From assembly GCA_964059195.1 (NCBI GenBank), contig CAXKWD010000008.1, positions 48,030,502 to 48,094,501 on the forward strand: a DNA stretch of 64,000 nucleotides, written 5' to 3'. Shown here one piece after another: positions 20,361-29,963 of the stretch. How positions within the stretch are numbered: position 1 is the first letter of the stretch; each line of letters starts with the position of its first letter. The translations under genes were made by a program, and so were the position numbers. The notes beneath the pieces were generated by a model, which did not search any database, was not told where the DNA came from, and worked only from the letters and a program-made list of their open reading frames with translations. Source of the stretch: Ectobius pallidus. Its lineage: Eukaryota; Arthropoda; Insecta; Blattodea; Ectobiidae.

Positions 20361-23342
20361 TTATGTTTCTTTCTTGAATCTGTGTAAATTTAGATAATAT
20401 AGTTCAGGATGAGCTCTTATTAGTGAGTTGTATAATCTTGGGCCGAAATTTATACTGTGATTTAATCCAGCAGAGGTAGAACATTTGGGTTCATATAGAA
20501 TAGAATTTTGATTCAGTCTGGTAAGGTAATGATGAGGATTGTTATTTTTGAAAATATTTCTATTCTTATGGAAGTAAGTCAGTAATTTGAGTTTGTATAT
20601 ATGTTCAATATTTAAGACATTAAATTCAGAAAATATTAGTTTTGTGGGGTAATCAGCAGGTTTACTCAGACATATTTTAATAATCCTTTTCTGTAGAATT
20701 TCTAAAGGCAAGCGGTTGGATTTAGCCATTCCTCCCCAACCCAATATGCCATATTGTAATACAGATTCAACTAGAGCTATGTAAATTAAACGCAAGATGT
20801 GAGGTTGTAAATAAAAACGGAGGATCGAGAATTTATATATTATTTTACGAAGCCTATTGCAAACATAAGTAATGTGCTTATTCCATCTTAGATGTTCATC
20901 AATTATAATGCCTAAATATTTGGTTTCAGTTGAATAATTTAAGGAGAGACAATTGCAGTTATCACGATTACAGTTATTATGAATGGTAATGTTTCTTGTT
21001 ATCGTATTATTTAATTTTACTAAGTCAAGACCTTGGGTAGTTAAAGAAAAAGGAAGAATCGTAGTTTTAGAAGTATTCAGTGAAAGCAAATTTGCATCTA
21101 ACCATTCCTTAACGATGTTGATACCTCTATTGGAGTTTTGGTAAGTTACGTCCCAGTCGTTACCGCTAAATATAACTACAGTGTCATCAGCATAAGAATA
21201 TATATTACCCGAATACCTGCTCAAATCAATATTTAATAAGTCATTAATATATATCAAAAACAATATAGGACCTAATACAGTACCTTGCGGCACACCAATA
21301 TCAATATTCAGAATTTCGCTACAGTAATCATGGATTTTTGTTGACTGCGTCCTGTTACTCAAATAGGATTTAAAAAATTTTAGTCCAACGCCTTTAATAC
21401 CAATTTTATCCAGTTTTTCTATAAGTATATCATGGTTGACAGTATCAAAAGCTTTTTGCAAATCTAAGAATATACCTAAACATTTATTACCGGCATCCAA
21501 TTCTTGAATTAATTTAGATGTAACACTAATAATAGCATCATCTGTGCTGAGGTTGTTCCTGAAACCAAACTGATTATTACTTAATATATTGTGTTTATCA
21601 AGAAAGGACATTAAACGGGACTTTATACATTTTTCAAATAATTTTGCTAGGCAAGGTAAAAGAGATATAGGTCTGTAATTACTGAGATTGCATTTATCAC
21701 CCGATTTGTATACTGGAATCACAATTGCGTGTTTCAATGCGGTGGGAAATATACCTTGAGACAAGCATAGATTTATTACGTGTGCAAGAGGCTTCGAAAT
21801 ATGTTCTATAATCATCTTTAGAGTGATGTTAGTAATACAATCTAAACCAGGAGATACATTATTTTTAAAATGTTTTACAATTTTTATAATTTCATATTCA
21901 TTCACAGGAAACAGAAAAAAGGAACTCAGGCAATCATTAGAAAACTTATAGTGATGAGAATCAAACACTTTATAATTTATTTTTGAAGCAATTTCGTTGC
22001 CAATATTTATAAAATGTGCATTAAATTCATTAGCTATATTTTCATTGTTAGAGACTTTTAACCCATTGCGACTTGTGATTTCCTTAGGCATACTTTTATT
22101 TTTACTCATATAATGCGAGTCTGTAGCCTCATTTAAGGTATCCCAAAATTTTTTAGGGTTGTTTTTATTGTCAATAAATTTTTTAGTAAAGTGTTGGATT
22201 TTCATCTTTCGAATTACACTGGTTAAGGTATTTCTATACCTTCTATAATAGGATAATAATTCAAGATTTAGTGGATCCTTTTTAACTAAATTTGCTAAAT
22301 TATCTCTTGTTCGTATAGATTTAACAATGCTGGTGGTAATCCAAGGTTTAATTTTTTGATATTTACGGGCTATATTGAGTGAGACATTAGTACTAAATTT
22401 AGAAATAAGATGTAATAAAGTATTGTAAAAGTAATCGAAACAATATTCAGCATCTTCACAATTGAGTATAGAATCCCAGTTCATTGTTTTTAAATGGGAT
22501 ACTAGATTGTTGTAATTGATAATTTGCTTATAGTTGTGACGGGGTTCAAATGGGTTTCTCTTTAAGTTTGTAAAAGGCATAGTCAGACTAGCAAATACCA
22601 TATAGTGGTCAGTAATAGCACAAGTGTAAACACCAGGATTAAAGTTCAAATTACTGGTAGATTTAAAAAAGATATGGTCAAGACAAGAATCCGTTACAGA
22701 CGAAGGGCGCGTAACTGCGTTTAAATATTTTATAAACCCAAACTCGTGCATAATATTCAGATAGTTTTCTCCCACGTTATCTAAATGATTTTCTAAAATT
22801 TGAATATTTATGTCCCCAATGATAATATGATATTTGGTATCTTTAGATTCGATTAAAAATTTCTCCAAATATTTCATGAATTCATTTTTGCAAAGATTTG
22901 GTGATCTATAAATAGCAGTCAACCTAATTATAATATCATTTAACGTAAGATTAAAATGGATAGAATTGCAATGAGAAATATCAACAGTAATTAGAGAGAC
23001 AGCAAGATTTTCTCTAAAATATACAACAATTCCGTCACATTTATTATACTTATTCATTTTAACATATTTCCTATAACCGTTAATTTCAAATCCAAGATCA
23101 TGGTCAAGCCAGGTTTCTGTTAGTATAATAATATCAATCTTGAAAGAAAAAGTTTCAAGTAGAATACATAATTCCGAGAAGTTTTTATTTATGCTACGAA
23201 TATTTAAATGAATAATATTTAAATCTGAGGGAGCGGCGTTTATGTGATTGTTACATTCAGCTAAGTCGTTAAAAAATGTTGTGCATTGTTTATTATTACG
23301 GAGATAGTCATCAAATTCATTCAACATTGGATTACCAGCCAT
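20361..23342 (-). CDS. LINE C endonuclease-reverse transcriptase, intact 993-aa ORF
   Basis: The ATG start at 23342 is followed by an APE-type endonuclease: LNIRSINKNF (metal-binding Asn, about 47), TETWLD (catalytic Glu 76), IYRSP near 143, IIIGDIN near 175 and ITDHYM (catalytic His, about 249). The RT follows: VIPVYKSGDK, NYRPISLLPC, FLDLQKAFDTVNHD (motif A), IGVPQGTVLGPILF (motif B) and SYADDT (catalytic YADD at 717-720). The C-terminal LPLEILQKRIIKI, LKLLTYFHK and HYLTRLNQ blocks complete it. All catalytic residues I can check are present. It acts in target-primed reverse transcription at the nucleus. The clade is Jockey/CR1-like, not resolved further. Confidence 0.9.
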   Translation of the reverse strand: MAGNPMLNEFDDYLRNNKQCTTFFNDLAECNNHINAAPSDLNIIHLNIRSINKNFSELCILLETFSFKIDIIILTETWLDHDLGFEINGYRKYVKMNKYNKCDGIVVYFRENLAVSLITVDISHCNSIHFNLTLNDIIIRLTAIYRSPNLCKNEFMKYLEKFLIESKDTKYHIIIGDINIQILENHLDNVGENYLNIMHEFGFIKYLNAVTRPSSVTDSCLDHIFFKSTSNLNFNPGVYTCAITDHYMVFASLTMPFTNLKRNPFEPRHNYKQIINYNNLVSHLKTMNWDSILNCEDAEYCFDYFYNTLLHLISKFSTNVSLNIARKYQKIKPWITTSIVKSIRTRDNLANLVKKDPLNLELLSYYRRYRNTLTSVIRKMKIQHFTKKFIDNKNNPKKFWDTLNEATDSHYMSKNKSMPKEITSRNGLKVSNNENIANEFNAHFINIGNEIASKINYKVFDSHHYKFSNDCLSSFFLFPVNEYEIIKIVKHFKNNVSPGLDCITNITLKMIIEHISKPLAHVINLCLSQGIFPTALKHAIVIPVYKSGDKCNLSNYRPISLLPCLAKLFEKCIKSRLMSFLDKHNILSNNQFGFRNNLSTDDAIISVTSKLIQELDAGNKCLGIFLDLQKAFDTVNHDILIEKLDKIGIKGVGLKFFKSYLSNRTQSTKIHDYCSEILNIDIGVPQGTVLGPILFLIYINDLLNIDLSRYSGNIYSYADDTVVIFSGNDWDVTYQNSNRGINIVKEWLDANLLSLNTSKTTILPFSLTTQGLDLVKLNNTITRNITIHNNCNRDNCNCLSLNYSTETKYLGIIIDEHLRWNKHITYVCNRLRKIIYKFSILRFYLQPHILRLIYIALVESVLQYGILGWGGMAKSNRLPLEILQKRIIKICLSKPADYPTKLIFSEFNVLNIEHIYKLKLLTYFHKNRNIFKNNNPHHYLTRLNQNSILYEPKCSTSAGLNHSINFGPRLYNSLIRAHPELYYLNLHRFKKET

Positions 23343-23414
23343 TTTAATCTATAGGATAGACAGCCAATACGGAAACCAAAAGGCTAGATATTTACAAAAA
23401 ATTACAATTAAGAT

Positions 23415-23777
23415 TTATATATATATATGATTCCTCAGTAATGCAACAGAACCTCTGAGGGTTGCTAAAACAACTTCAATTATAATTGATGGAGGGAGTC
23501 CTAATCTCTTGAAGGTGTTCCACATGAAAGTTGTAACTGTTCCTCTCGCCCCTACCACGAGTCCAATGACTTCAAGCTCTTTCAGATTGTATTTGTCACC
23601 ATAATTAGGGATGGTAAGATTATATATTTCTTGCTTTTCCTTGTTTACATCTTGCAGTTGTGCCTCATGTACTTCGAAACGCACAGTAGGGTCAATTATA
23701 AACCCGGATCTTGTGGTTCCTTGAAAAGCAATGATATTAATTCGCCTTGTACTCCTGGTGGTAGAGAGACCATGCAC
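23415..23777 (-). pseudogene. LINE D: C-terminal restriction-like endonuclease
   Basis: The 120-codon frame, preceded in the same frame by RHHTVWSIVANALKDAGYYT, reads RRINIIAFQG...GFIIDPTVRFEV, then DKYNLKELEVIGLVVGARGT and FKRLGLPPSIIIEVVLATLRGS. These blocks match the C-terminal domain of R2-type proteins. The restriction-like fold in functional elements uses a PD...D/E-K arrangement. Here INIIAF replaces the usual PDI segment, so a catalytic Asp may be lost. Upstream, a CCHC knuckle is in another frame. Confidence 0.8.
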
Positions 23778-23986
23778 CTCTTCAAAGGTATAATAACCTG
23801 CATCTTTAAGGGCATTTGCAACAATTGACCATACTGTATGGTGTCTGATGTTTCAAAGGATCTTGCCATGCGGACAGGAACCTAGAACATGTGCAAGAGT
23901 TTCTACCTCGTTGTGGCAATGCCGACAATGGTTGTCCTGAGCTCTACCCGGCACAGCGTGCACTGCAGCAACATTTCCCACCATTT

Positions 23987-24373
23987 TTAAACAGTCTGCA
24001 AGACAGACCAAGTGATTCCATACCCACCTGTTTGTAGGCGTGTGCTGTTTAAATAAGATGGCACCCTTTCCTTTTTGTGGGTGATTACATCAGATATCAA
24101 ATTCTTTGGTTCTGAGATGGTCACAAACTTTTTAGCATTAAGGAAACTGCCATCTTTATAAAATAGACTGTCTGCTGATTCTACATTAATCTGTTTAAGG
24201 CACTGTAAACTTTCATGTTGGAGATTACAAGTTTGCTGAATACAAGAATTCTGAGTGTCATATAGGCATCGCAGTGCATTGATTTGTTGCAATATTAGTT
24301 CCCATTTTGTTCTGAATATCTGTAATCCTTTATATTTCCTAGGGCTGTAGATCATTGCATCTGGAATATCCAT
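23987..24373 (-). pseudogene. LINE D: RT thumb region
   Basis: The frame begins IPDAMIYSPRKYKGLQIFRTKWE, the R2-type post-palm block (IPxAxxYxPxxxGGLG). It continues through a helical segment with CIQQTCNLQHESLQCLKQIN. It is frameshifted relative to the CCHC knuckle that follows, near 23990. Confidence 0.7.
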
Positions 24374-24570
24374 TGGGAAGGCTTAGCATTTCCTTCAGTG
24401 CACTTTTTATTAGTCTGCCCGCATCGTCCAGGAATTTTTTTTTTTTTGTATCAGCTCAGGAGTAGTAGTCTGAAACTTATAAATTAGGGAAGGGCAGACA
24501 GAAGAATTCAGGATGTGATATTTTAGATCTGCATGTAGGATTGGTGAAGATGCTAAATTGTCTAGATTGT

Positions 24571-24927
24571 CTAGATTGCTAACGTAGAACTACAATTGAA
24601 TATAATGGAATCCGAAAAAATAACTCCGAGATATTGGATAGATTCATTTTTACTGATGGAGCATATCTCAAAATCAGGATATATAGAAAGGTTTCTTTCA
24701 ATGAGATGGCCTTTGTCAATATTAATGACATCAGACTTTGCTGAATTCAGTTTCAATCCGATTTCTGAGAATCTCTTGATAGCCAACTTAGTGAGTTCAG
24801 TTACAGAAGCTTTATCGTTACCAATAGTCACGGGAGGTAATCCAGCTACAAGTTCAAAACCAAATTTTGATGCAATAGTTGGTTCACACAATTCATTCAA
24901 AATGTGATCGGTAGCCAGGTTGTACAA
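24571..24927 (-). pseudogene. LINE D: RT palm piece lacking the catalytic F/YADD segment
   Basis: The frame reads YNLATDHILNELCE (after where motif B should be), FGFELVAGLPPVT, then directly IGNDKASVTELTKLAIKRFSEIGLKLN and SAKSDVINIDKGH. In related elements the catalytic ADD segment sits between the LPPxT and the GxDxAS blocks. Here it is deleted, leaving the frame open. A spacer of unrelated or decayed sequence separates it from motif A, where the QGDPLSP block is not found. Confidence 0.75.
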
Positions 24928-25281
24928 GGCAGATGATAATGGAAAACCTTTTCATAGTTGGATAATTTTAGTTCTTCTATTATATGATTGAATTTGTGTA
25001 GTGTTTTCTTCTTTAAAGCTCCAATGCGATTAACTAGTTGTGAAGGAGCTGGGGAATTCAATAACATAGCCCTGAGGTGATTATGGCCAATGTTATCAAA
25101 GGCTTTAGCTATATCAAGGAAAACGATTGTTACTTTAGTCTTTTTGGTTTTTTCAGTGTGAAGAATAGATCGAAGGATGTTTGTATTTTTTAGTGTTCCA
25201 GGAGATTTAGAAAAACCAGTTTGGAAGTAATTGAAAGAAATGTATATTGATACAAGTAAGAATCAGCTTGAAAAATTTTAT

Positions 25282-25351
25282 GTCATAACCGGGATTTGAA
25301 CACGGATCTTCGGCTTAACGCGCCGATACTCTACCATTGAGCTACCATGAC
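25282..25351 (-). tRNA. tRNA-Asn(GTT)-like copy 1, array unit
   Basis: The 70-nt sequence folds as a cloverleaf: acceptor GTCATGG/TTATGAC with two G-T pairs, D stem GCTC/GAGT (one broken pair in this copy), anticodon stem TCGGC/GCCGA, loop GCGTTAA (anticodon GTT at 34-36, C at 33 instead of U), T loop TTCAAAT with one T-stem mismatch. It has good A and B boxes. It is likely a SINE-type head, not a working tRNA. Confidence 0.5.
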
Positions 25352-25575
25352 AACATGCCAGTACGACATCAAATTCCTCAACTGATTCAGAAGACAAGGC
25401 AGACCACGGGAGGTTTCTCCGTTGAGAACACACATCCAATGGCGTCCTACATTTGTAGGTACTTTGAAGCCAAGTTATATTTATATACTATTAATTAAGT
25501 GGAGGGAAAGGAAATAGACATTAAATCCATGTCTGGGATATTAATACAAGTAAGAATCAGCTTGAAAAATTTTAT

Positions 25576-25645
25576 GTCATAACCGGGATTTGAACACGGA
25601 TCTTCGGCTTAACGCGCCGATGCTCTACCATTGAGCTACCATGAC
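25576..25645 (-). tRNA. tRNA-Asn(GTT)-like copy 2, array unit
   Basis: Same fold as copy 1 but with an intact D stem (GCTC/GAGC). It lies exactly 294 bp further on. Confidence 0.5.
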
Positions 25646-25869
25646 AACATGCCAGTACGACATCAAATTCCTCAACTGATTCAGAAGACAAGGCAGACCA
25701 CGGGAGGTTTCTCCGTTGAGAACACACATCCAATGGCGTCCTACATTTGTAGGTACTTTGAAGCCAAGTTATATTTATATACTATTAATTAAGTGGAGGG
25801 AAAGGAAATAGACATTAAATCCATGTCTGGGATATTAATACAAGTAAGAATCAGCTTGAAAAATTTTAT

Positions 25870-25939
25870 GTCATAACCGGGATTTGAACACGGATCTTCG
25901 GCTTAACGCGCCGATGCTCTACCATTGAGCTACCATGAC
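25870..25939 (-). tRNA. tRNA-Asn(GTT)-like copy 3, array unit
   Basis: Identical in sequence to copy 2 as far as I can read, again at 294-bp spacing. Confidence 0.5.
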
Positions 25940-26005
25940 AACATGCCAGTACGACATCAAATTCCTCAACTGATTCAGAAGACAAGGCAGACCACGGGAG
26001 GTTTC

Positions 26006-26075
26006 TCTGTGGTAGCTCAATGGTAGAGCATCGGCGCGTTAAGCCGAAGATCCGTGTTCAAATCCCGGTTATGAC
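26006..26075 (+). tRNA. tRNA-Asn(GTT)-like copy 4, at the inversion point
   Basis: This copy is on the plus strand. Its first four bases differ from the others (TCTGTGG-type start in place of GTCATGG) because the inversion junction falls here, so the acceptor stem is broken. Confidence 0.4.
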
Positions 26076-26299
26076 ATAAAATTTTTCAAGCTGATTCTTA
26101 CTTGTATTAATATCCCAGACATGGATTTAATGTCTATTTCCTTTCCCTCCACTTAATTAATAGTATATAAATATAACTTGGCTTCAAAGTACCTACAAAT
26201 GTAGGACGCCATTGGATGTGTGTTCTCAACGGAGAAACCTCCCGTGGTCTGCCTTGTCTTCTGAATCAGTTGAGGAATTTGATGTCGTACTGGCATGTT

Positions 26300-26369
26300 G
26301 TCATGGTAGCTCAATGGTAGAGCATCGGCGCGTTAAGCCGAAGATCCGTGTTCAAATCCCGGTTATGAC
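26300..26369 (+). tRNA. tRNA-Asn(GTT)-like copy 5, array unit
   Basis: Plus-strand copy with the full cloverleaf, 294 bp after copy 4. Confidence 0.5.
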
Positions 26370-26593
26370 ATAAAATTTTTCAAGCTGATTCTTACTTGTA
26401 TTAATATCCCAGACATGGATTTAATGTCTATTTCCTTTCCCTCCACTTAATTAATAGTATATAAATATAACTTGGCTTCAAAGTACCTACAAATGTAGGA
26501 CGCCATTGGATGTGTGTTCTCAACGGAGAAACCTCCCGTGGTCTGCCTTGTCTTCTGAATCAGTTGAGGAATTTGATGTCGTACTGGCATGTT

Positions 26594-26663
26594 GTCATGG
26601 TAGCTCAATGGTAGAGCATCGGCGCGTTAAGCCTAAGATCCGTGTTCAAATCCCGGTTATGAC
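26594..26663 (+). tRNA. tRNA-Asn(GTT)-like copy 6, array unit
   Basis: Plus-strand copy. One change (GCCTA for GCCGA) breaks a pair in the anticodon stem. Confidence 0.45.
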
Positions 26664-26757
26664 ATAAAATTTTTCAAGCTGATTCTTACTTGTATTAATA
26701 TCCCAGACATGGATTTAATGTCTATTTCCTTTCCCTCCACTTAATAAATGTATATTG

Positions 26758-26940
26758 GCTCAATCTTCTATCAAGTACACGATCAATCACTCGACGAATG
26801 ACAGAACAGATTGTTATTGGATTCCAACTTGAAATGTCCATACCTTCACCAGATTTAGGGACTAGAACTGTTCTCGGTTCTTGTAGACAGGGTGGAATTA
26901 TTCCGGATTTCAGCATTCTTGTGGTTATTAAGATAATCAC
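26758..26940 (-). pseudogene. LINE D: RT N-terminal block
   Basis: The frame reads MLKSGIIPPCLQEPRTVLVPKSGEG, then SWNPITICSVIRRVIDRVLDRRLSQYTF. This is RT block 1-2 of R2-type LINEs (TxxIPKxG...WRPIxIxSVxxRxxxxxLxxRL). The block continues at 25230, on the other side of the tRNA-like insertion, as FSKSPGTLKNTNILRSIL, in a shifted frame. Confidence 0.75.
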
Positions 26941-27433
26941 TTCATATGTGTGATTATCCTTTATAGCTCTAAGACATGGTCTGAACCTGCAATGCCATTA
27001 ACTGCGGAAGTGGCCTCTGGGCTTCACTATAGGATCAAATGTTCATTTGCCTTTCGACCTGATTAGTACTGTTTAGATACTCAGGTAAAACACAATTATA
27101 AGGACTGGAGAAGAGGTCAGTGAAATGATCAGAAATAATATCAATATCGATGCTAAATGATCCACTTTTGTCGTTCAAGACTGATCTAATTGTTTTTCTT
27201 TGTCGATTGTAGTACTGAAATTGTATTAGTTTATATTGAAATTTATTGCGTCTTCTTTCCCTTTCTAGTTTTGTTGTTCTTTGAGGATTAGATGAATTGG
27301 AATAGCTTTTCTGAATTCCAGAATTTTTCTTTTTCTTTGCTCCTATATATCTCTTAGCAGGGTGTTTAGGGCCAGGTAGAAGATCTATTGAATCAGCTAA
27401 GAATAAAGTGAACTCTTTGACAGCATTAAAAAA

Positions 27434-27994
27434 TTATTTTCCATTTAATTCACTTTTGAAGATTCTAATCCAAGATTCCAGTTCAATAGCTGGTTTTGGG
27501 GAAAGATCAGACATAGCCTTCTGTTTTACGTTAAAATTATGAGATGGTTGAGAATTTTCATTATCTTTAACAGCTATTAATTGCCTGCTTACTTTGGGGT
27601 GAGCCCGGATGATGTGAATTCTGACTCCATGTCTTCCTTTAAAAATCTTTCCACAGTGTGGACAGTAGTCACTATCTATATTTTGTGAATCGTATTGCCT
27701 TTCATGACTGTCTGAATTTAGTTCATCATTGTTATTATTATTCCCATTCAGCACTGAACTGGATAATTCACTTTCACTGGGCATAGAATGTGACAACTTA
27801 TTCTCACTGAGTATGGAATCTTGAGTTGGCCCATGACTTCTGGCTGTATGAATGTTTATTCCATGAGAAGTGAATGTATTCTGACATAGTTTACATGTCA
27901 CATGATTGTTGACATTATCACATGATGTGGAGGCACATGGTATAACATTATCGGAATTCATTGGGACAAAATCTTGAAGGCACTGACAATACAT
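27434..27994 (-). pseudogene. LINE D: N-terminal region with two C2H2 zinc fingers
   Basis: The 186-codon frame carries a first finger with spacing C-x2-C-x11-H-x4-H near residue 34 (CKLCQNTFTSHG) and a second with C-x2-C-x12-H-x4-H near residue 109 (CPHCGKIFKGRHG). The linker between them is Asn/Ser-rich. N-terminal C2H2 fingers bind target DNA in R2-type elements, and more than one finger is found in some R2 clades. The frame continues past 27434 in another register into FTLFLADSIDLLPGPKHPAKRYIG, a pre-RT segment. Confidence 0.75.
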
Positions 27995-28029
27995 TTACAA
28001 AAGTCAGCGCTGGCTTCATCAATTTTTAT

Positions 28030-28410
28030 TTAAAATATATCATCGTATACTACATTTTTTGTGAAAACTGCATCAGAATAGTCGAGTAACTTCCCCTGTT
28101 CTGATGTGTTTTCCACCTTAACTCTTACATCCTCTGAACGCCTCACTCTTGAAAATGCTACATATAGTTGTCCGTGCATAAACACTGGTTCAGGCAAATA
28201 AATCCCGACCTTATCTAAATTCTGTCCTTGGGACTTATTAATTGTCATTGCTAAGACTACCCTTACAGGAAACTGCCTTCTTGTAAGTTTAAATGGCAGG
28301 CCAGTATCTGCAGCTCTTTTCTGTTCCTCTTTTTCATTCCGTTCTATAATCGATTCCCCAATATTTAATCTTGGCCTCTTGGAAGGAACGCAGGCATTAT
28401 GGTCAACCAT
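28030..28410 (-). pseudogene. Helitron helicase C-terminal fragment (PIF1-like)
   Basis: The 126-codon frame reads PFKLTRRQFPVRVVLAMTINKSQGQNL, then VGIYLPEPVFMHGQLYVAFSR and VRVKVENT, and ends TKNVVYDDIF. These are the last motifs of the SF1 PIF1-type helicase of Helitron RepHel proteins (INKSQGQ, HGQLYVAxSR, NVVYxEIL). The upstream helicase and Rep parts are absent. The first 35 or so residues do not look like helicase and may come from another source. The stop is followed by AT-rich sequence and a GTCAGCGCTGGC palindrome-like motif (28003-28014), which could be near the Helitron 3' end; no CTRR terminus could be fixed. Confidence 0.75.
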
Positions 28411-29043
28411 GTTTTAATGCTTCCTTATCTGGATATCTTACGCTTTTTCCTTCAAAATACGTTCCTATCAGTATGTAGATTACAGAAATTAATTATATCG
28501 TAAGTTTTATGCAGTCCCAAAGCCACCTAAACACTGATAATACGTATTGTTTCTCAACTGTTTGTTGACAGATGAATATGATGAGAATTTTATTTGATCA
28601 ATTCTGTGCAATTTTAAGAAATTATGTAATGTTTCAAGGGAAGGAATGGTTTGTTTTTTATTTTTATTAACAGCGATATTTCAAGGGTTAAACCATCAAT
28701 ATTTTACAGTATGTGCCCGTGGTTTCGCCCGCCATTATTAATTGACTCCAGGATTTTTAAGAAATTTATACTGACAGCGTATTAAAAATGTTTGTGGTTC
28801 AGAGCTATAAAAATTGTAAGTAAAAATAAAATTAGAATATTTGTTCATTGTGTTCATTTCACTTAGGCCTTATAAAATAAAGAAATGGTTTTCCTAATTT
28901 TGTTTTCGTCGTGAAAGTTTACACTGCGAGAGACGAACATCGCCGAATATACCCGATGTCTCACGAAGCGGGCGAGCGAGCAAGCATGCTATTTAGGGCC
29001 GTTGAATTGTATAAGAGTAGAAGATACTTAAGATAGCGAAGGT
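28411..29043. other. No gene recognised
   Basis: AT-rich spacer with a short GC-richer patch near 28960-29000. No ORF, RNA gene or repeat was identified. Confidence 0.5.
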
Positions 29044-29403
29044 TAAAACTCTTTATAAGAAAGGATCAGTAAACGAAATAGGTAACTATAGACCAGTCTC
29101 TCTACTTCCAACATTTTCTAAAATTTTTGAAAAAGTCATGCTTATCAGACTTACCTCTTTTCTTAAAAAATATAATATAATAGTTGATAAACGACATGGG
29201 TTCTGCAAAGGCAAGTCCACAGATACAGAAATAGCAAATTTTAATAAATCTATCTATGATTCTCTGGACAGAAGAGAGATAAATGTCGGCTTATTTTTAG
29301 ACTTGTCAAAAGCTTTTGACTTAGTGGATCACTCAATTTTGTTACAAAAATTGTTAGCTGTTGGAATACGAGGAATAGCATACAACTGGTTTAAATCATA
29401 CTT
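29044..29403 (+). pseudogene. LINE E, 5' piece: RT fragment split by the 30-kb insertion
   Basis: The frame reads KTLYKKGSVNEIGNYRPVSLLPTFSKIFEK, then HGFCKGKSTDTEIANF, GLFLDLSKAFDLVDHS (motif A) and GIAYNWFKSYL. It is closely related to LINE B. It stops at TCATACTT, the 4-bp target site, and the RT resumes at 59362 as SAQQVVEIS. Upstream parts of the element are missing. Confidence 0.85.
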
Positions 29404-29840
29404 GGGTCATTCCATATGAATTCAACCAAAGTCTGGAAAATTCCCCGGGTGACCGACTCAGATTTGACTAAAAAAAATTGTGCTGGTACCTTTACATATA
29501 TAATGAAGAATTGCCAAATTTTAGGCCAAAATTCCTAAGGGTTTCGGTGCTGTGGCCCTTTAAAGACAGGTCTGTTGTCCATTTTTGACACTGGCAAATT
29601 GCACATGTTCCTGTGCACCTACTTTTATATGCCAATATTTCTGGAATGGAATATGATATCTGCCTGCAATTAGCTATACTGAGCAATTTGAACACAGGCT
29701 TTCAGAATCTGCCATCAGAGAAGGCCTCTTCTAGTTTCTGAGCTACTGGCCTCCAAAGTAGTGATCTTTTTATGTAGGAAAATGAAAATTTCAATTTTCA
29801 CGAGGCAGCTGTCATACTATTATGATTTACAACAGGCTAT
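29404..29840 (+). repeat. Left TIR of the Sola-like element, outer part
   Basis: This is the reverse complement of 58930-59357 with scattered mismatches. It ends at CAGGCTAT, the LTR element's target site. The TIR resumes at 52158. The minus-strand frame 29492-29695 inside it is mirrored at 59075-59278 and is not a gene. Confidence 0.85.
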
Positions 29841-29963
29841 TGAAGCTGGAATAAGATATTACAATAGCCTATAAGCTTATTTTAATCTAGAAATTATTAT
29901 TTTAATATCGAAATTTTGATTAGTCATGCAGAAAAGCCTAATTTCGGGACTTTATAATGATGT
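29841..29963 (+). repeat. 5' LTR, first 123 bp
   Basis: TGAAGCTGGAATAAGATATT and what follows match 51179-51303 closely, up to ATAATGATGTAAT. After that the two copies diverge abruptly. This is where foreign sequence begins in the left copy. Confidence 0.7.

Larger units (their letters stand above)
19967..23345 (-). mobile_element. LINE C, near-complete APE-type LINE with poly(A) tail
   Basis: On the minus strand the element contains one ORF (23342 down to 20361), a 3' UTR of about 370 bp, and a 26-nt poly(A) tail seen as T26 at 19967-19992. The 3' UTR includes a strong hairpin (20059-20088). The ORF has no stop or frameshift, so this is the youngest coding element in the window. Upstream of the start codon only about 60 bp separate it from LINE D, so any ORF1 or 5' UTR is missing or very short. 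No clear target-site duplication was found. Confidence 0.85.
25250..26745. mobile_element. Foldback array of 294-bp units each carrying a tRNA-like module, inserted in LINE D
   Basis: The 1496-bp insert is flanked by 12-bp duplications AAATGTATATTG at 25238-25249 and 26746-26757. It consists of head-to-tail 294-bp units. Three partial or full units lie on the minus strand (25250-26004) and three on the plus strand (26005-26745), meeting in a tail-to-tail inversion at about 26005. The unit is a 70-nt tRNA-like head plus about 224 bp of non-coding tail. Units differ at only a few bases. Both outer ends are sense-strand tail sequence, cut at different points (CTTACTTGTAT and CCACTTAAT). No ORF is present. 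Confidence 0.85.
23410..27994 (-). mobile_element. LINE D, R2-like (two zinc fingers, RT, CCHC, restriction-like endonuclease), dead
   Basis: Minus-strand order: two C2H2 fingers (27434-27994), RT N-terminal block (26758-26940), the tRNA-like insertion (25250-26745), motif A with VFLDIAKAFDNIGH (about 25080-25130), a palm piece (24571-24927), thumb (23987-24373), a CCHC knuckle (CRHCHNEVETLAHVLGSC, near 23895-23950), and a restriction-like endonuclease (23415-23777, with IIDPTVRFE). This is the architecture of R2-type LINEs. At least five frame changes separate the blocks. The segment that should hold the catalytic F/YADD is missing between LPPVT and IGNDK. It is not in rDNA. Confidence 0.85.

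Noticed and set aside
25250..26745. CRISPR array or functional tRNA cluster
   Set aside because: The repeats are 294 bp with no spacers. The tRNA-like modules have C at position 33 and stem mismatches, and sit in a foldback insertion, so working tRNAs are unlikely.
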